Positions 8,325 to 17,231 of a stretch of DNA of 64,000 bases are shown here, piece after piece. The stretch spans positions 496,001 through 560,000 of the forward strand of contig JADQCE010000001.1 of NCBI GenBank assembly GCA_016278265.1, in the 5' to 3' direction. A model generated the notes under the pieces. It ran no database searches and had not been told where the DNA came from. It saw only the letters and a program-made list of their open reading frames with translations. The position numbers were made by a program, and so were the translations under genes. The DNA comes from Halothiobacillus sp. (GTDB lineage: Bacteria > Pseudomonadota > Gammaproteobacteria > Halothiobacillales > Halothiobacillaceae). How positions within the stretch are numbered: position 1 is the stretch's first letter; every line of letters starts with the position of its first letter.

Positions 8325-8847
8325 CGTGTTCCCCGTGCCAGTCGATCAGTCGGTTGAAGCGGGCGGCGAGGGTGGCGTATCGCGCGGCCCAGCCGATGCA
8401 GTGTCCCCAGACGGCCGGTTCGGCAAGGTCGGCAGGGGCTCGGGCCTCGTCAGGAGTGAGCCGGGGGGCTGGGGGCAGTTCATCACCACCGGGGCCGGCT
8501 CGGGCGGCATCGTTGAGCAGCCGGACAGCACCGCGAGTAGGGCGGCACTCAGCACGATCCGGAGCCTCGGCGGCGGCGCGTTCTTGGAGATCCCCATAGT
8601 CGTCCTCGATCTGTTGCTGCTGTTTCGCCCAGGCGATGGCAATGGCCTGGTTCTCTGCCTGCCACTCGGCCTGCTGGTCGAGTGCCCGTTTGAGCCCATC
8701 GACGTGCTGCTGGGCCAGCCGGGCCCGCTCCTCGTTCCAGTCGGCGCGGGTGGCGTTCTCGCCGGCCGACTGCCCGAGGCTGTAGGCCGCCCAGAGCAGG
8801 ACGACCATCGCCGCGAGGATGCCGACGCCTAGCAGCGCGCGCTTCAC
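8311..8847 (-). CDS. Inner-membrane spanin, Rz-like
   Basis: Starts at GTG 8847, which overlaps the stop of the transglycosylase (GTGA). The 178-residue product has an N-terminal membrane helix (ALLGVGILAAMVVLLWAAYSLG) and then a long glutamine/alanine-rich periplasmic coiled coil (RLAQQHVDGLKRALDQQAEWQ), the standard i-spanin layout. A lipoprotein gene in another frame (8346-8597) is entirely contained within it. Spanins fuse inner and outer membranes at the end of lysis. Confidence 0.8.
   Translation of the reverse strand: MKRALLGVGILAAMVVLLWAAYSLGQSAGENATRADWNEERARLAQQHVDGLKRALDQQAEWQAENQAIAIAWAKQQQQIEDDYGDLQERAAAEAPDRAECRPTRGAVRLLNDAARAGPGGDELPPAPRLTPDEARAPADLAEPAVWGHCIGWAARYATLAARFNRLIDWHGEHDEQQ
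8346..8597 (-). CDS. Outer-membrane spanin lipoprotein, Rz1-like, nested in Rz
   Basis: This 83-residue product starts at ATG 8597. It has a lipoprotein signal: basic start, hydrophobic VLSAALLAVLSG, then the lipobox cysteine (LSGC). The mature part is short and rich in proline (PPEPAPV, RPEPLPTLPNRP), as in Rz1 proteins. It is encoded in a different frame entirely inside the Rz gene, the classic embedded arrangement. Confidence 0.82.
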   Translation of the reverse strand: MGISKNAPPPRLRIVLSAALLAVLSGCSTMPPEPAPVVMNCPQPPGSLLTRPEPLPTLPNRPSGDTASAGPRDTPPSPPASTD

Positions 8848-9410
8848 GGCCCCACCACCATCTGCGTCCAGTAGCCCCAGATCCGCCGCACGTAGGTGGT
8901 GGTCTCCTTGGCGTGGTGCCCGGTCACGCCCGGCAGGCACTTGATGACCAGCCGGTACCGGTTGGCGCCGTCACAGCGGCGCTGGGCCTGCAGGATGTTG
9001 CCGGCGCCGGCGTTGTAGCTGGCCGCCGCCAGGCTGTAGCGGTCGGCGGCCGGTCGGGGTGCGCTCCAGAAGGCGATCTGCTTGCCCTGGTAGTACGCGC
9101 CGGCGAGGATCGCCGGGCGGGCCATCAGCGGGGAGACGTGCCCGAGGTCGAGCTCGCGCGCCACGTCCTGCCAGGTGCCCGGCATGAACTGGGCGACGCC
9201 CTGCGCCCCGACCGGGGAGACGGCCGACGGGTCCAGCCGGCTTTCCTGGAACAGCTGCGCTTTCCACAGCCGCCAGTCGTAGCCGGGCAGGTACTGCTCG
9301 GCCGCCTGCTGGATCGTCGGGTCGTACCGGTCAGGAAAAGAGGATTCCGACCAGCAGGCAGACGCCCAGAAAACGCAGACCGTGATAAAGGGCAAGGCCC
9401 AGCGGGTCAT
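8844..9410 (-). CDS. Lytic transglycosylase (SLT domain), phage endolysin
   Basis: This is a 188-residue protein with an N-terminal signal-like stretch (MTRWALPFITVCVFWASA) and an SLT domain. Visible motifs are LFQESRLDPSAVSPVGA, with the catalytic Glu in QES, GVAQFMPGTW, and SLAAASYNAGAGN. It cleaves peptidoglycan glycan strands. With the export signal and the neighbouring spanins it is the likely prophage endolysin. The start at 9410 lies inside the preceding small membrane gene (80-bp overlap). Confidence 0.85.
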   Translation of the reverse strand: MTRWALPFITVCVFWASACWSESSFPDRYDPTIQQAAEQYLPGYDWRLWKAQLFQESRLDPSAVSPVGAQGVAQFMPGTWQDVARELDLGHVSPLMARPAILAGAYYQGKQIAFWSAPRPAADRYSLAAASYNAGAGNILQAQRRCDGANRYRLVIKCLPGVTGHHAKETTTYVRRIWGYWTQMVVGP

Positions 9411-9549
9411 GGCGCAGCACCTCAATCGCTTCGCGGAAAGAGTGCCCCGCTCGGCGATCAAGCCAGCGGAGCGTGAAAACAGCGCCGATGACGGCCGCGA
9501 GGGCCATCACCAGCGTGAACAGGGTCGAGGTGAAGAGCACTTCACTCAT
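9331..9549 (-). CDS. Small membrane protein, putative holin
   Basis: This is a 72-residue protein with two hydrophobic segments (STLFTLVMALAAVIGAVFTL and GLRFLGVCLLVGILFS) separated by a charged loop. It sits immediately upstream of, and overlaps, the transglycosylase. Size, topology and position fit a class II holin, but there is no family-defining motif. Confidence 0.6.
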   Translation of the reverse strand: MSEVLFTSTLFTLVMALAAVIGAVFTLRWLDRRAGHSFREAIEVLRHDPLGLALYHGLRFLGVCLLVGILFS

Positions 9550-9982
9550 CGCGGCCTGCCTCGTCGTTGGCCGGCTTCTCGCCGTCCGTCTGGGTCTCGC
9601 CACCGGCCGGCTGATCGGTAGCCGACGACTCGTCGCCGTCCTCGCCGTTCAGCTGGTTGGCCGCGCGGGTCATCATCGTCTGCTGAATCGCGGAGACGAG
9701 GCTGGTGCGCTTCTTGCCGTCCTTCTCGAGCTGCTCCAGCTCGGCCAGTTGCTCGTCGTTGAGGCTGTCCAGCTCGGCGGTGATGTCCTTCACGGACTTG
9801 TCGAGCAGCGCACCGAGACCGGTAGCCTCCGTCAGATCCGCGTCGAGGTCGTTGAAGTCCACCGGCTTGCGCGGCCGGTTGAGCAGGGTTTCGTCCACGG
9901 GGCGGGTCTCGCCCGGGGCGATCGACTTGTTGCCGATGTGGACGATCTTGTCCGAATCGTTGTGGTAGGGAATCTGGGCCAT
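9542..9982 (-). CDS. Putative head-associated protein (position of Mu gp35), unknown function
   Basis: This 146-residue product starts at ATG 9982. A short N-terminal module (MAQIPYHNDSDKIVHIGNKSIAPGETRPV) looks like a small beta domain found in phage structural proteins. A glutamate/leucine-rich helix follows, and the tail is disordered and acidic. It follows the capsid gene in the same direction, as gp35 follows gpT in Mu. The 66 bp between it and the capsid gene carry no gene. Confidence 0.5.
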   Translation of the reverse strand: MAQIPYHNDSDKIVHIGNKSIAPGETRPVDETLLNRPRKPVDFNDLDADLTEATGLGALLDKSVKDITAELDSLNDEQLAELEQLEKDGKKRTSLVSAIQQTMMTRAANQLNGEDGDESSATDQPAGGETQTDGEKPANDEAGRDE

Positions 9983-10048
9983 GGTTTGCTCCTCTCGGTT
10001 AATGCCCCTGGTGAAATCCAAGGGCGGCCATCAGGCCGCCCGTCTGGA

Positions 10049-12613
10049 TCAGCGGTTGCTGGCCGAGTAGGCGATCACCGAGGTGAGGCGCTCCCGAATC
10101 GGGGCCGGGGTGTGGATGGCGCTGTACTCCTCGCCGTAGGCCACCTTCTGGCCGGTCGGGCGGCCGGAGGAGTCGACCGCTTCGAACGGCTGGCCGGTGG
10201 TGAACGGCTTGGCCACCGTGTAGGAGGTGGTGCCGCGCACGCCCATGACGATCCGCTCGTCGCCGAGGTCGATGCCCGGGGCGTTGGTGCCGAAGGCCGG
10301 CAGGCCCTTGACCATCTCCAGATCGCCCATGCCGTCCGTGTCGGTGCCGGAACGCTTGCGCTCGGCCGCGAACTGCTCGGCGTTGGTGATGGTGTCGTTG
10401 AGCACCGGGCTCATCAGGAGGAAGTCCGGGTTGACCATCCGGTCACCGGAGAGCACCGCCTTGCGGGCGCCGATCTTGCGCAGCAGGCCGTTGAGGTGCA
10501 CGTCGATGTCGGTGGTGCCGTTGTCCATGTCGAACTTCACCACGTTGGTGGCGTAGCTGTAGGACACGGTGGCCGCGGTGGCGGTGGGCGTGACCGGGCT
10601 GCCGGTCTCGTCGACCAGCTGGATATAGCCCAGGTTGTAGTTGGTCACCCGGTAGTAGGTGCCGGCGGACTGGTTTCCGGTGCCGTCGTAGCGCGGGGCC
10701 GGCGTGCCGTCGACCGTGACGGTGATCGGGTTGGACTCGCTGCCGACCGCGTTGCCCTGCATGTCGTACTGCTGGTGCGGGCGGACGATCGGGAACTCGG
10801 CCGTCTTGATGATGCTGGTCGAGCCGCCAAGCTGACCGCCCACGGCCTCGTCGGCCACGTCCTGTGCCAGGTAGGTGTCCGAGGCGCGCTGCATCTCGTT
10901 GGCGATGGCGCGGTGTACCAGCTCGCGCATCACGCGGGCATTGGACTCGACGTTGCGGCCGTAGGCGTCCCAGTTGATGCGGCTGGCGCGGGCGAAGTGC
11001 ATCACCTCGTTGGAGATACGCATGGCCAGCTTGCGCGGCAGGACGTAGGCCAGGTCCATCTTCTGCGCGATCGACGCGCCCGGAATGCCCTGACCCTCGA
11101 AGACCACGCCGTCGTTGGTTACCGAGGAGGTGTCGCGCTCTTCGTACGGCACCTGGGTGGTGGCCTGGGCCTGCGGGTCGGTGAGGGTCTGCACCAGCTG
11201 CAGGATGTTGAGATCCGAGAGGGCCTCGCGGATCACGGTGCGGGTGAAGCCCGCCGGGAAGCTGGTGTCACCGATGTTGGTCTCACCACCGGCCAGCAGG
11301 CGCTCTTCCAGCACCAGGCTGCGGTGGTTCATGCGGTCGTATTCGGCCAGTACGCGCTGGACGAAGGGCGAATCCTTCTCGGGGAGACGCAGGCGGCCGT
11401 TGGCGCCGGAGACCGAACCGCGCAGGCCGTTGTCGATCGACTCCTGCAGGCGCTTGACGCCGTTGATCTCGTCGGTGTTCACCGAGGGGCTGCCGGCAAC
11501 GTGGTAACCCATGCCGGCCAGCTGGCTGGAGGTGGACATGCGGTTACCCAGGGCGATCTGCCGGTCGGCCAGCTTCTTGACCTGTGCCTCGGACATCTCC
11601 GGGGTGATCAGGTCCTCGGCCTCGCGAAGGACCTTCTTGGTGTCCTCGTCGATACCCTCGGCGCCGTCGATCGCCTCGTTGAACGTCTTGACGCGGGCGG
11701 CCTTGGTTTCGGTCAGCTGCTTGGATTCCTTCTCCGCCTGCGCCTGACGGTCGGCGAGGATGCGCTCGACGTCGTCCTCGGTCAGCTGCTTGCCGGATTC
11801 GCCGGACTCGCCCAGCTGGATATTGAGGGTGGCCGGCTTGTCGCCGATCTCCTCGGCGAGTTGCTTGCCGAGATCCTCGAACCGGGCGGCGGCGGCCGCA
11901 AGGGCCTTCTCGTCCTCGCCCAGTTGCTTCATGTTCGCCTCGGCGGACGCGAGGATCTGCTCGATCACGCCCTCGGAGAGCTTCTTGGCCACGAGCTTGG
12001 CGCGCAGTTTCTTCAGATGTTCTTTCATGACTGTCTCAGCCTCTTCAGTCAGGATGCGGGCCGCTCGGCCGCACAGGATGGTCGGGGTGTCGGTTTCCGC
12101 GAGCTGGATGGGGTCCAGCCGCTTGATGGCCGGGCGAACCACGAGGCCAGCGCCTCGCAGCAGCGGCCCGTGTGAGTCGCCGGTCTCGTTGTCGACGAAG
12201 TTCTCCACGTAATCCGCGGAGAGGTACCGGAATCCGCGCCGCTTGATCGCCTCGACGCCGTAGTCGGTCAGCTCGATCTCGCCGCGCAGCTTGTTCCCGT
12301 CCAGGAACAGGCGGCGGAAGTAGCCGGCGGCGCCTTCGTTGGGCTCGTGAGCGATGTCCAGCGCGATCTCCTGCCCGTAGGTGCCGGCATCGAAGTTCTT
12401 GATGAACGTCTCGAGCAGCTCGCGGGATACCTCGAAGGTGCCGTAGCGGGGATCGGTGAACGTGCCGGCGCGGATGATGGTCGCGGTGATCCGCTTGCCC
12501 TCGGCGAGTTGCCGCGCATCCACGCGGTCCGAGATGAAGCGGGGAGTGTCCGACCCGGTACCGCTTCCACGGTGGCCGGGGGCGGAAAGCTGGATGCGGC
12601 GGTTTCCGAGCAT
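10049..12613 (-). CDS. Fused prohead protease - scaffold - major capsid protein
   Basis: This is an 854-residue protein (ATG 12613, GGAGA upstream). Residues ~30-190 resemble the Mu gpI-type protease/scaffold N-terminus (EVSRELLETFIKNF, ALDIAHEPNEGAAGYF, GFRYLSADYVENF). Residues ~195-380 are a charged helical scaffold region (KKLRAKLVAKKLSEGVIEQI). From ~390 onward comes a capsid-like part (DSPFVQRVLAEYDRMNHRS, FTRTVIREALSDLNILQLV, ending APIRERLTSVIAYSAS). In Mu the protease and capsid are separate genes. Here a single frame covers both, so processing must release the capsid subunit. Confidence 0.8.
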   Translation of the reverse strand: MLGNRRIQLSAPGHRGSGTGSDTPRFISDRVDARQLAEGKRITATIIRAGTFTDPRYGTFEVSRELLETFIKNFDAGTYGQEIALDIAHEPNEGAAGYFRRLFLDGNKLRGEIELTDYGVEAIKRRGFRYLSADYVENFVDNETGDSHGPLLRGAGLVVRPAIKRLDPIQLAETDTPTILCGRAARILTEEAETVMKEHLKKLRAKLVAKKLSEGVIEQILASAEANMKQLGEDEKALAAAAARFEDLGKQLAEEIGDKPATLNIQLGESGESGKQLTEDDVERILADRQAQAEKESKQLTETKAARVKTFNEAIDGAEGIDEDTKKVLREAEDLITPEMSEAQVKKLADRQIALGNRMSTSSQLAGMGYHVAGSPSVNTDEINGVKRLQESIDNGLRGSVSGANGRLRLPEKDSPFVQRVLAEYDRMNHRSLVLEERLLAGGETNIGDTSFPAGFTRTVIREALSDLNILQLVQTLTDPQAQATTQVPYEERDTSSVTNDGVVFEGQGIPGASIAQKMDLAYVLPRKLAMRISNEVMHFARASRINWDAYGRNVESNARVMRELVHRAIANEMQRASDTYLAQDVADEAVGGQLGGSTSIIKTAEFPIVRPHQQYDMQGNAVGSESNPITVTVDGTPAPRYDGTGNQSAGTYYRVTNYNLGYIQLVDETGSPVTPTATAATVSYSYATNVVKFDMDNGTTDIDVHLNGLLRKIGARKAVLSGDRMVNPDFLLMSPVLNDTITNAEQFAAERKRSGTDTDGMGDLEMVKGLPAFGTNAPGIDLGDERIVMGVRGTTSYTVAKPFTTGQPFEAVDSSGRPTGQKVAYGEEYSAIHTPAPIRERLTSVIAYSASNR

Positions 12614-12625
12614 GTTGGTCTCCAG

Positions 12626-12665
12626 AAACGCAAAAAGCCCGCGCACCCCGGGGCAGGGGTGGCGG
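12626..12665 (-). terminator. Leader hairpin with U-run upstream of the capsid gene
   Basis: The minus strand shows arms GCCCGCCACCCC and GGGGTGCGCGGGC followed by TTTTT, ending ~15 nt before the capsid start codon. It is homologous in sequence and placement to the hairpin at 1060-1107. Confidence 0.55.
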
Positions 12666-12711
12666 GCTTCTCGCCGTGTGGCGTTATGCCTGAATTTGGT
12701 TATCGGTACTC

Positions 12712-12739
12712 AGTTTAGTGCATTGTGCTGGCGAGTCAA
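12712..12739 (-). promoter_or_regulatory. Predicted sigma-70 promoter for the capsid transcript
   Basis: On the minus strand TTGACT (12734-12739) and TAAACT (12712-12717) are 16 bp apart. The downstream sequence (CGATAAC...ATTCAGGCATAACGC) is shared with the leader at 1110-1140. The site lies just downstream of the Com-like gene. Confidence 0.6.
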
Positions 12740-12743
12740 CGGG

Positions 12744-12941
12744 TTATCTCCCGTTATCGCTGTAGGTGAGCGGCACGCGCACCCACGTCTTGCATCGGCA
12801 CTTCGCCTCGGCCCCGCGCGGCAGCACGCGGAGCACCCGGCTCTTGATCACGATCCCGTCGAACAGCACCTGGTTGCACTGCGGGCACCGGACTTCCGGA
12901 CGGATGGAGGGGATGGCTTGGCGTTCAGTCGTCGATTGCAT
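12744..12941 (-). CDS. Com-like small zinc-finger protein
   Basis: This is a 65-residue protein with a CPQC pair followed ~26 residues later by CRC (EAKCRCKTW), close in size and layout to Mu Com. Com in Mu binds mom mRNA and allows its translation. No mom-like modification gene is visible nearby. Instead the next gene downstream is the capsid fusion. The gene overlaps the F-like gene by 17 bp. The exact role is uncertain; the family link rests on the cysteine pattern and 'RCPQCNQVLF'. Confidence 0.6.
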   Translation of the reverse strand: MQSTTERQAIPSIRPEVRCPQCNQVLFDGIVIKSRVLRVLPRGAEAKCRCKTWVRVPLTYSDNGR

Positions 12942-13986
12942 AGCGCTTTTTCAGGACCTTCCAGGGTGTGTTGATTTCGTTCTCGTTGAGCGTGCCGTCT
13001 CGCAGCAGTTGCGCCTTTCCCTTGCCCAGCACGGATTCCTGCACGTCGTCCGGCTGGTCTTTGAGCCAGGCGATCCGGTCGGTGGCGTCGGCATTTCCGA
13101 CTTCATTGGAAAAGACCGGCTGCTCGAATGACATCGTGTTGGGGTGCGCCGGCCACGGGCTCTTGCCCTTGGGGTACACGCCCGGGCCCAGCCCGTAGCG
13201 GTCGACGCTGGCATGCATGTCGCACACGTCGGGTCTCGGGTGGTTCGGGGAGAGCAGGAATCGGGTGCCGATCACCTCCGGGTGCTCGAAGGCCGCGGCC
13301 TTGTAGGCCTCCCCGTGGGCGCGGTTGATCTCGGTGCGGAACAGGCGGCGGGCGTTGTCGTAGGGCGCGCCCTTGCCGGTCATCAGGGCGTCGCCGGCGA
13401 GCTTCTGCACGCGGCTGCCCTGGGCCATGTCCATCTTGCTGGCGATGTCTGCCGGTACCGCCTGGCCTCGGCCGAGGAAGTCCTGCGCGGCGCGGCTGGC
13501 CGAATCGCCCTGGATGACGGCCTGCTCGATCGCCTCGGTCACCGCCCGGTCGGCGTGCCGGTCCAGCCGCCAGATCCGGTCGGACAGTTGCAGGCCGTCC
13601 TCGGCGACGAAGTTGCGCACGAAATTGACCGCGTCCCCGGCTACCTGGCCAAGCGGGGTGGCGATCGCTGCACCGGCCGCCGCCCAGACGCCGGCACCGA
13701 CGTTGGCCGCCTCGCCGAGCGAGTTGGTCAGCAGTTCGTCACGCCCGGCCTTGAGATCCCCGAGCCGGGCCCGCACCTGCCGGAGCAACGCCTGCAACGA
13801 GGAAAGCCGCACGGTGTCACCGCCGGCCACCGCATCGATGTCCGCCCGGATATGGTCGGCGGCACGCCGATAGGTCGATTCGAGGGCGGCGAGCGCCTCG
13901 GCATCCATCGAGCGCATGCGCGTCTGCGCCTGTTTGGTGGCGCGCTTGATCGCCGCTTTGGTGGTAGTGCGGTCATTCGTGGTCAT
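12925..13986 (-). CDS. Phage head morphogenesis protein (Mu gpF-like)
   Basis: This 353-residue protein is the minor head protein that associates with the portal. The C-terminal half carries the family signature: 'LFRTEINRAHGEAYKAAAF', 'FLLSPNHPRPDVCDMHAS', 'GKSPWPAHPN'. The N-terminal half is helical. It follows portal and TerL as in Mu, with a 4-bp overlap to the small upstream gene. Confidence 0.85.
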   Translation of the reverse strand: MTTNDRTTTKAAIKRATKQAQTRMRSMDAEALAALESTYRRAADHIRADIDAVAGGDTVRLSSLQALLRQVRARLGDLKAGRDELLTNSLGEAANVGAGVWAAAGAAIATPLGQVAGDAVNFVRNFVAEDGLQLSDRIWRLDRHADRAVTEAIEQAVIQGDSASRAAQDFLGRGQAVPADIASKMDMAQGSRVQKLAGDALMTGKGAPYDNARRLFRTEINRAHGEAYKAAAFEHPEVIGTRFLLSPNHPRPDVCDMHASVDRYGLGPGVYPKGKSPWPAHPNTMSFEQPVFSNEVGNADATDRIAWLKDQPDDVQESVLGKGKAQLLRDGTLNENEINTPWKVLKKRYAIDD

Positions 13987-14171
13987 CGCGCCTGTCTCTC
14001 CTCGAATATCTCGATCACCAGCCGCTCCACGTGCGGCCGGTCATGCAGCGGCACATCCCGCAAAGCATTCCGGCGAGCGGCGCGCCCATCCATGCGGGCG
14101 ATCCATTCGGCATACCGACGCCGGCGGTTGTCGATGGCATCGGGCATGCCCATGTGCCATTCCTCGGTCAT
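13983..14171 (-). CDS. Small basic protein, unknown function
   Basis: This is a 62-residue protein starting at ATG 14171 (MTEEWHMGMPDAIDNRRRRY). It is strongly basic and helical, and sits between the portal and F-like genes with a 4-bp overlap to the latter. Comparable tiny genes occur between portal and F genes in related prophages. No function can be assigned. Confidence 0.6.
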   Translation of the reverse strand: MTEEWHMGMPDAIDNRRRRYAEWIARMDGRAARRNALRDVPLHDRPHVERLVIEIFEERQAR

Positions 14172-14199
14172 GCAGCCGCATCCATTCCGATCAGGCGCA

Positions 14200-15558
14200 T
14201 CAGTTGCTAACGCTGGTGCCGGACTCACCCTTGCGGCGGTTGCCAGGGGTGATGGAAATGCGCGGCTGTGACGGTGTCCCGCCGTTGCCGCCGATCTGGT
14301 GCTCTGACGGGTAGGGAGAATCCGCGTCGGCTTCGTCCTCGAGGCGCTCGATCTCTTCCTCGGGGTTGAGGCCGGCGGTCTCCCAGGTGGTGCGACGGGA
14401 GGCGCCTAGTGCCTGTAGCTTGAGGCCGCGGTCGGCGCGCTGGTTGAGGGTCTCGGTCAGGCGCTCGGAGAAGATCACGCGGAAGTCGTAGGAGTCCGGG
14501 TTGATCCCGCGCAGCAGCAGGTCGAGACGGAAGCCCTGTTCGTATACCCAGGCGACCGTGTCCTGTAGGGCGTCCAGTTCGTCGAAGAAGTCCTGTTTCA
14601 GGTCGTCGAGGATGTCGCGGTTCAGGTCGGAGACGTAGCCGAACAGCCCTTTGGGTGCCGGGGCGCCGGAAAAGAAGGTGTCCAGCAGGTGGGCCACGTC
14701 GGCGATCTGGTCGAGATTGGCATCGCCCTGGACGGCTTGAACGCTGCCCTTGCGGTTGGAGTAGAAGTTGGTGGTGATCTGGGTCTGGTCGGCCTCGATC
14801 TGTTCCCGGTACTTATCCAGCTCCTCCTCGGTGGCTCCCTCGAGGAAGTGGGCGGTGCGCATGGGCGCACGCTCGCGGCGGCGGATCACGAGATCCTCCT
14901 CGGTCATGGTCAGCTTTCGCCAAACCTCACGGGAGGCATCGAGGTAGGGTCGCCCCATGCTCCCCATGTCGTCGATGTTTCCCGGGGAAAGACGGCCTAG
15001 GGTCATCTGCCAGAGAGCGAATCCGGCGATGGCCTTGCCCTTTAGGTAGTCCCACTGCTCATAGGCGACGCGCGGGTCGACGAACTGGCCGTTCTCGCCC
15101 ACGTTCGGTCGGATCGTCTCCGTCGGCATGCGCACGCCCTTGACCACGCGGCCGGTTTGGTCGACCACCCACTGCATCGGCAGGTTGCCTTCCATCATGC
15201 AGCCGCGGGCATCGCTCTCGAGCTTGGCGCGATTGTTCAGGCCCAAGCGGGTCACGTAATCGGCGAACAAGCGATGGATGCGCTTTTTACCGGAGGCGCC
15301 CTCGATCCGCAGGCCGCCCTTGGTCATGGCCCGGGCGGTGCGGCCGTGGATCTTCTTCACCCGGCCATCGCGGGCGTGCATCTGGCGGATGTCGTAGATG
15401 GCCATGCGCAGCTCGGGGTCTGCGTACATGGTCTGATAGAGCGCCTCTAGCCGGCGCTCTTCGGTGGTGCGCACGCCGGCTTCGCTGGTGTTTGGGGTTG
15501 GCTCTTCCGCCGGTGTCGGCGACTTCCGATTCCCGAAGATTCGGCCGATGAGTTTCAT
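14200..15558 (-). CDS. Phage portal protein, DUF935 (Mu gp29-like)
   Basis: This is a 452-residue protein. Motifs typical of the DUF935 portal family are visible: 'ALYQTMYADPELRMAIYDIRQM', 'GNLPMQWVVDQTGRVVKGV', and 'RAPMRTAHFLEGATEEEL'. The portal forms the dodecameric ring at the capsid vertex through which TerL packs DNA. Its start overlaps the TerL stop by 4 bp, and its gene precedes the F-like gene as in Mu. Confidence 0.85.
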   Translation of the reverse strand: MKLIGRIFGNRKSPTPAEEPTPNTSEAGVRTTEERRLEALYQTMYADPELRMAIYDIRQMHARDGRVKKIHGRTARAMTKGGLRIEGASGKKRIHRLFADYVTRLGLNNRAKLESDARGCMMEGNLPMQWVVDQTGRVVKGVRMPTETIRPNVGENGQFVDPRVAYEQWDYLKGKAIAGFALWQMTLGRLSPGNIDDMGSMGRPYLDASREVWRKLTMTEEDLVIRRRERAPMRTAHFLEGATEEELDKYREQIEADQTQITTNFYSNRKGSVQAVQGDANLDQIADVAHLLDTFFSGAPAPKGLFGYVSDLNRDILDDLKQDFFDELDALQDTVAWVYEQGFRLDLLLRGINPDSYDFRVIFSERLTETLNQRADRGLKLQALGASRRTTWETAGLNPEEEIERLEDEADADSPYPSEHQIGGNGGTPSQPRISITPGNRRKGESGTSVSN

Positions 15559-17231
15559 GCTTCGCTCCCGATGAGTTGGTCGCGGGTCTTTCGCTGGACC
15601 TGCACGACGGTTGGGACTTGGCCGGCGCCGCGCGTGAGCAGGCCCCAGCAGGAGGCCATGGCGGCATCGAACAGGTCGTCCCCGACCTGCTTGCGGACCA
15701 TCTTGTAGCTGGAGTAGCTCTTGCCGGTTTCCTCGGCGCGGATGTTGATGAGCTGTTTCTGCAGATCCTTGAGGCCAGCGGCGTCCGGATCGTCGTCATC
15801 GAGGTGATCGACGTAGGGCAGGGCGCAGCGCCGGTTGTAGAAGGCGGCCTGCAGGCCGGTGGCCATGCTGTGCTTGACCATCCCCTCGAATCGCAACGGG
15901 GCGAAGGCCCAGTCTCCCCACGCCGAGGCGGTTGAGTCGCCGTCGGCGATGGTGCGCCGGTCAGTCTGGGCCAGGCCTTCGGAGAACAGCTCGTCATTGA
16001 GCTGGGTGAGCATGCCCACGGCGTAGGCATCGCCGATGGCGTGGTCGGGCTGGTAGTAGCGCCAGTAGCTCTTTAGGTCGTTCTTCACCACACCGTCATC
16101 GGTGCCGGCTGGCCAGGTGCGCGCCCAGATCGGCACGAAGAAACCGCCCATGTCCTCGCCGACGACGAGGGCGTGGCGGGATGCGTTCGCGGATTCGCCG
16201 TGGCCGGACGCGTCGTAACCGAAGGAGATCAGGCCGCGCTTGCGGTAGGTCTCGCCGGGCACCGGCGGTTGTGGTTCGAGACGGGCGCGCACGCCCAGCT
16301 GGATGGCCCAGCGCAGCCACTTTTCCCAGATGAGGTTTCGGGAGGCTGTGTTTACGCACAGTAGTTGCCGGGCGAACTCGTCCGGGGAGAGCTGGCCGCG
16401 CATGTCCTCGATGAACTGCTTGTTCAGCAGGTCCAGCTCCATGGCGTTGACCGCATTGCCGATCGGCACCGGGTAGCTGTAGCCCTGGGCGTCCACCTGG
16501 TTGGGCTCGAGATAGCCCCGGGCGATCAGATTGGCCACCTCGTCGCGGGCGCGCTGGCCGTGGAATGCGCCGATCACGTGGTACTGGCCGGAGTCGATCA
16601 GGTCGGTGAGCGTGTCCGCGCCCTTGTAGACGCCGGTGATGCGAATCTGGGGCTTGTTCTGCGAGTCCTTGGCCGCGCCCAGCCGGCGGGTGGAGCCCAT
16701 CATCAGCAGGAAACGGGAATAGAGCCGGTCTGCCGGCATGTCGTCGACCTCCTCGAGGGAGGCGGCGGTGAGATCCCCGCCGTCGACCTGCGCCATGATC
16801 CCGTAGCACCGTGCCATCGAGCGGTTGGCGAACTGGTAGTAGGTATCGGCAATCTGCCGGCGGCCGCCCTTGGTGCGCACGTAGGCCGAGAGGATCTCCG
16901 AGTTGCGGATCAGCTCGAGGTGATAGGAAAGGTTCACCTGGCTCTGTGCTTCGCGCGGGGCGACGATCCCCAGTTCCTGGTCGGCGTGGCTCGCATTCCA
17001 TTTGAGGTTGTACAGCTCTTTTATCGCCGTCTTGCCCGTTCGGCGCGAGGAGAAATCGAGGGTGTTGGCGTGCTGGTCCATTTCCTCGCACTTGAGGATC
17101 TGGATCGGGTCGAGCTCCACGTCCACCACGTGCTTGAACCACGTCGCGTGGTCGCCGGCGTAACGCTGGATCTCCGCCTCGGCGACGTTCTGCAGCTCGA
17201 TGCGCTTTCCGTGGGAGACGCGCTCAGCCAT
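15555..17231 (-). CDS. Terminase large subunit
   Basis: This 558-residue protein is the packaging ATPase/nuclease. The Walker A is a deviant SRRTGKT at residues ~62-68. Following segments 'GIVAPREAQSQVNLSYHLE' and 'SFGYDASGHGESANASRHALVV' are consistent with the ATPase and the first acidic residue of the nuclease domain. It overlaps TerS by 8 bp and portal by 4 bp. Confidence 0.88.
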   Translation of the reverse strand: MAERVSHGKRIELQNVAEAEIQRYAGDHATWFKHVVDVELDPIQILKCEEMDQHANTLDFSSRRTGKTAIKELYNLKWNASHADQELGIVAPREAQSQVNLSYHLELIRNSEILSAYVRTKGGRRQIADTYYQFANRSMARCYGIMAQVDGGDLTAASLEEVDDMPADRLYSRFLLMMGSTRRLGAAKDSQNKPQIRITGVYKGADTLTDLIDSGQYHVIGAFHGQRARDEVANLIARGYLEPNQVDAQGYSYPVPIGNAVNAMELDLLNKQFIEDMRGQLSPDEFARQLLCVNTASRNLIWEKWLRWAIQLGVRARLEPQPPVPGETYRKRGLISFGYDASGHGESANASRHALVVGEDMGGFFVPIWARTWPAGTDDGVVKNDLKSYWRYYQPDHAIGDAYAVGMLTQLNDELFSEGLAQTDRRTIADGDSTASAWGDWAFAPLRFEGMVKHSMATGLQAAFYNRRCALPYVDHLDDDDPDAAGLKDLQKQLINIRAEETGKSYSSYKMVRKQVGDDLFDAAMASCWGLLTRGAGQVPTVVQVQRKTRDQLIGSEA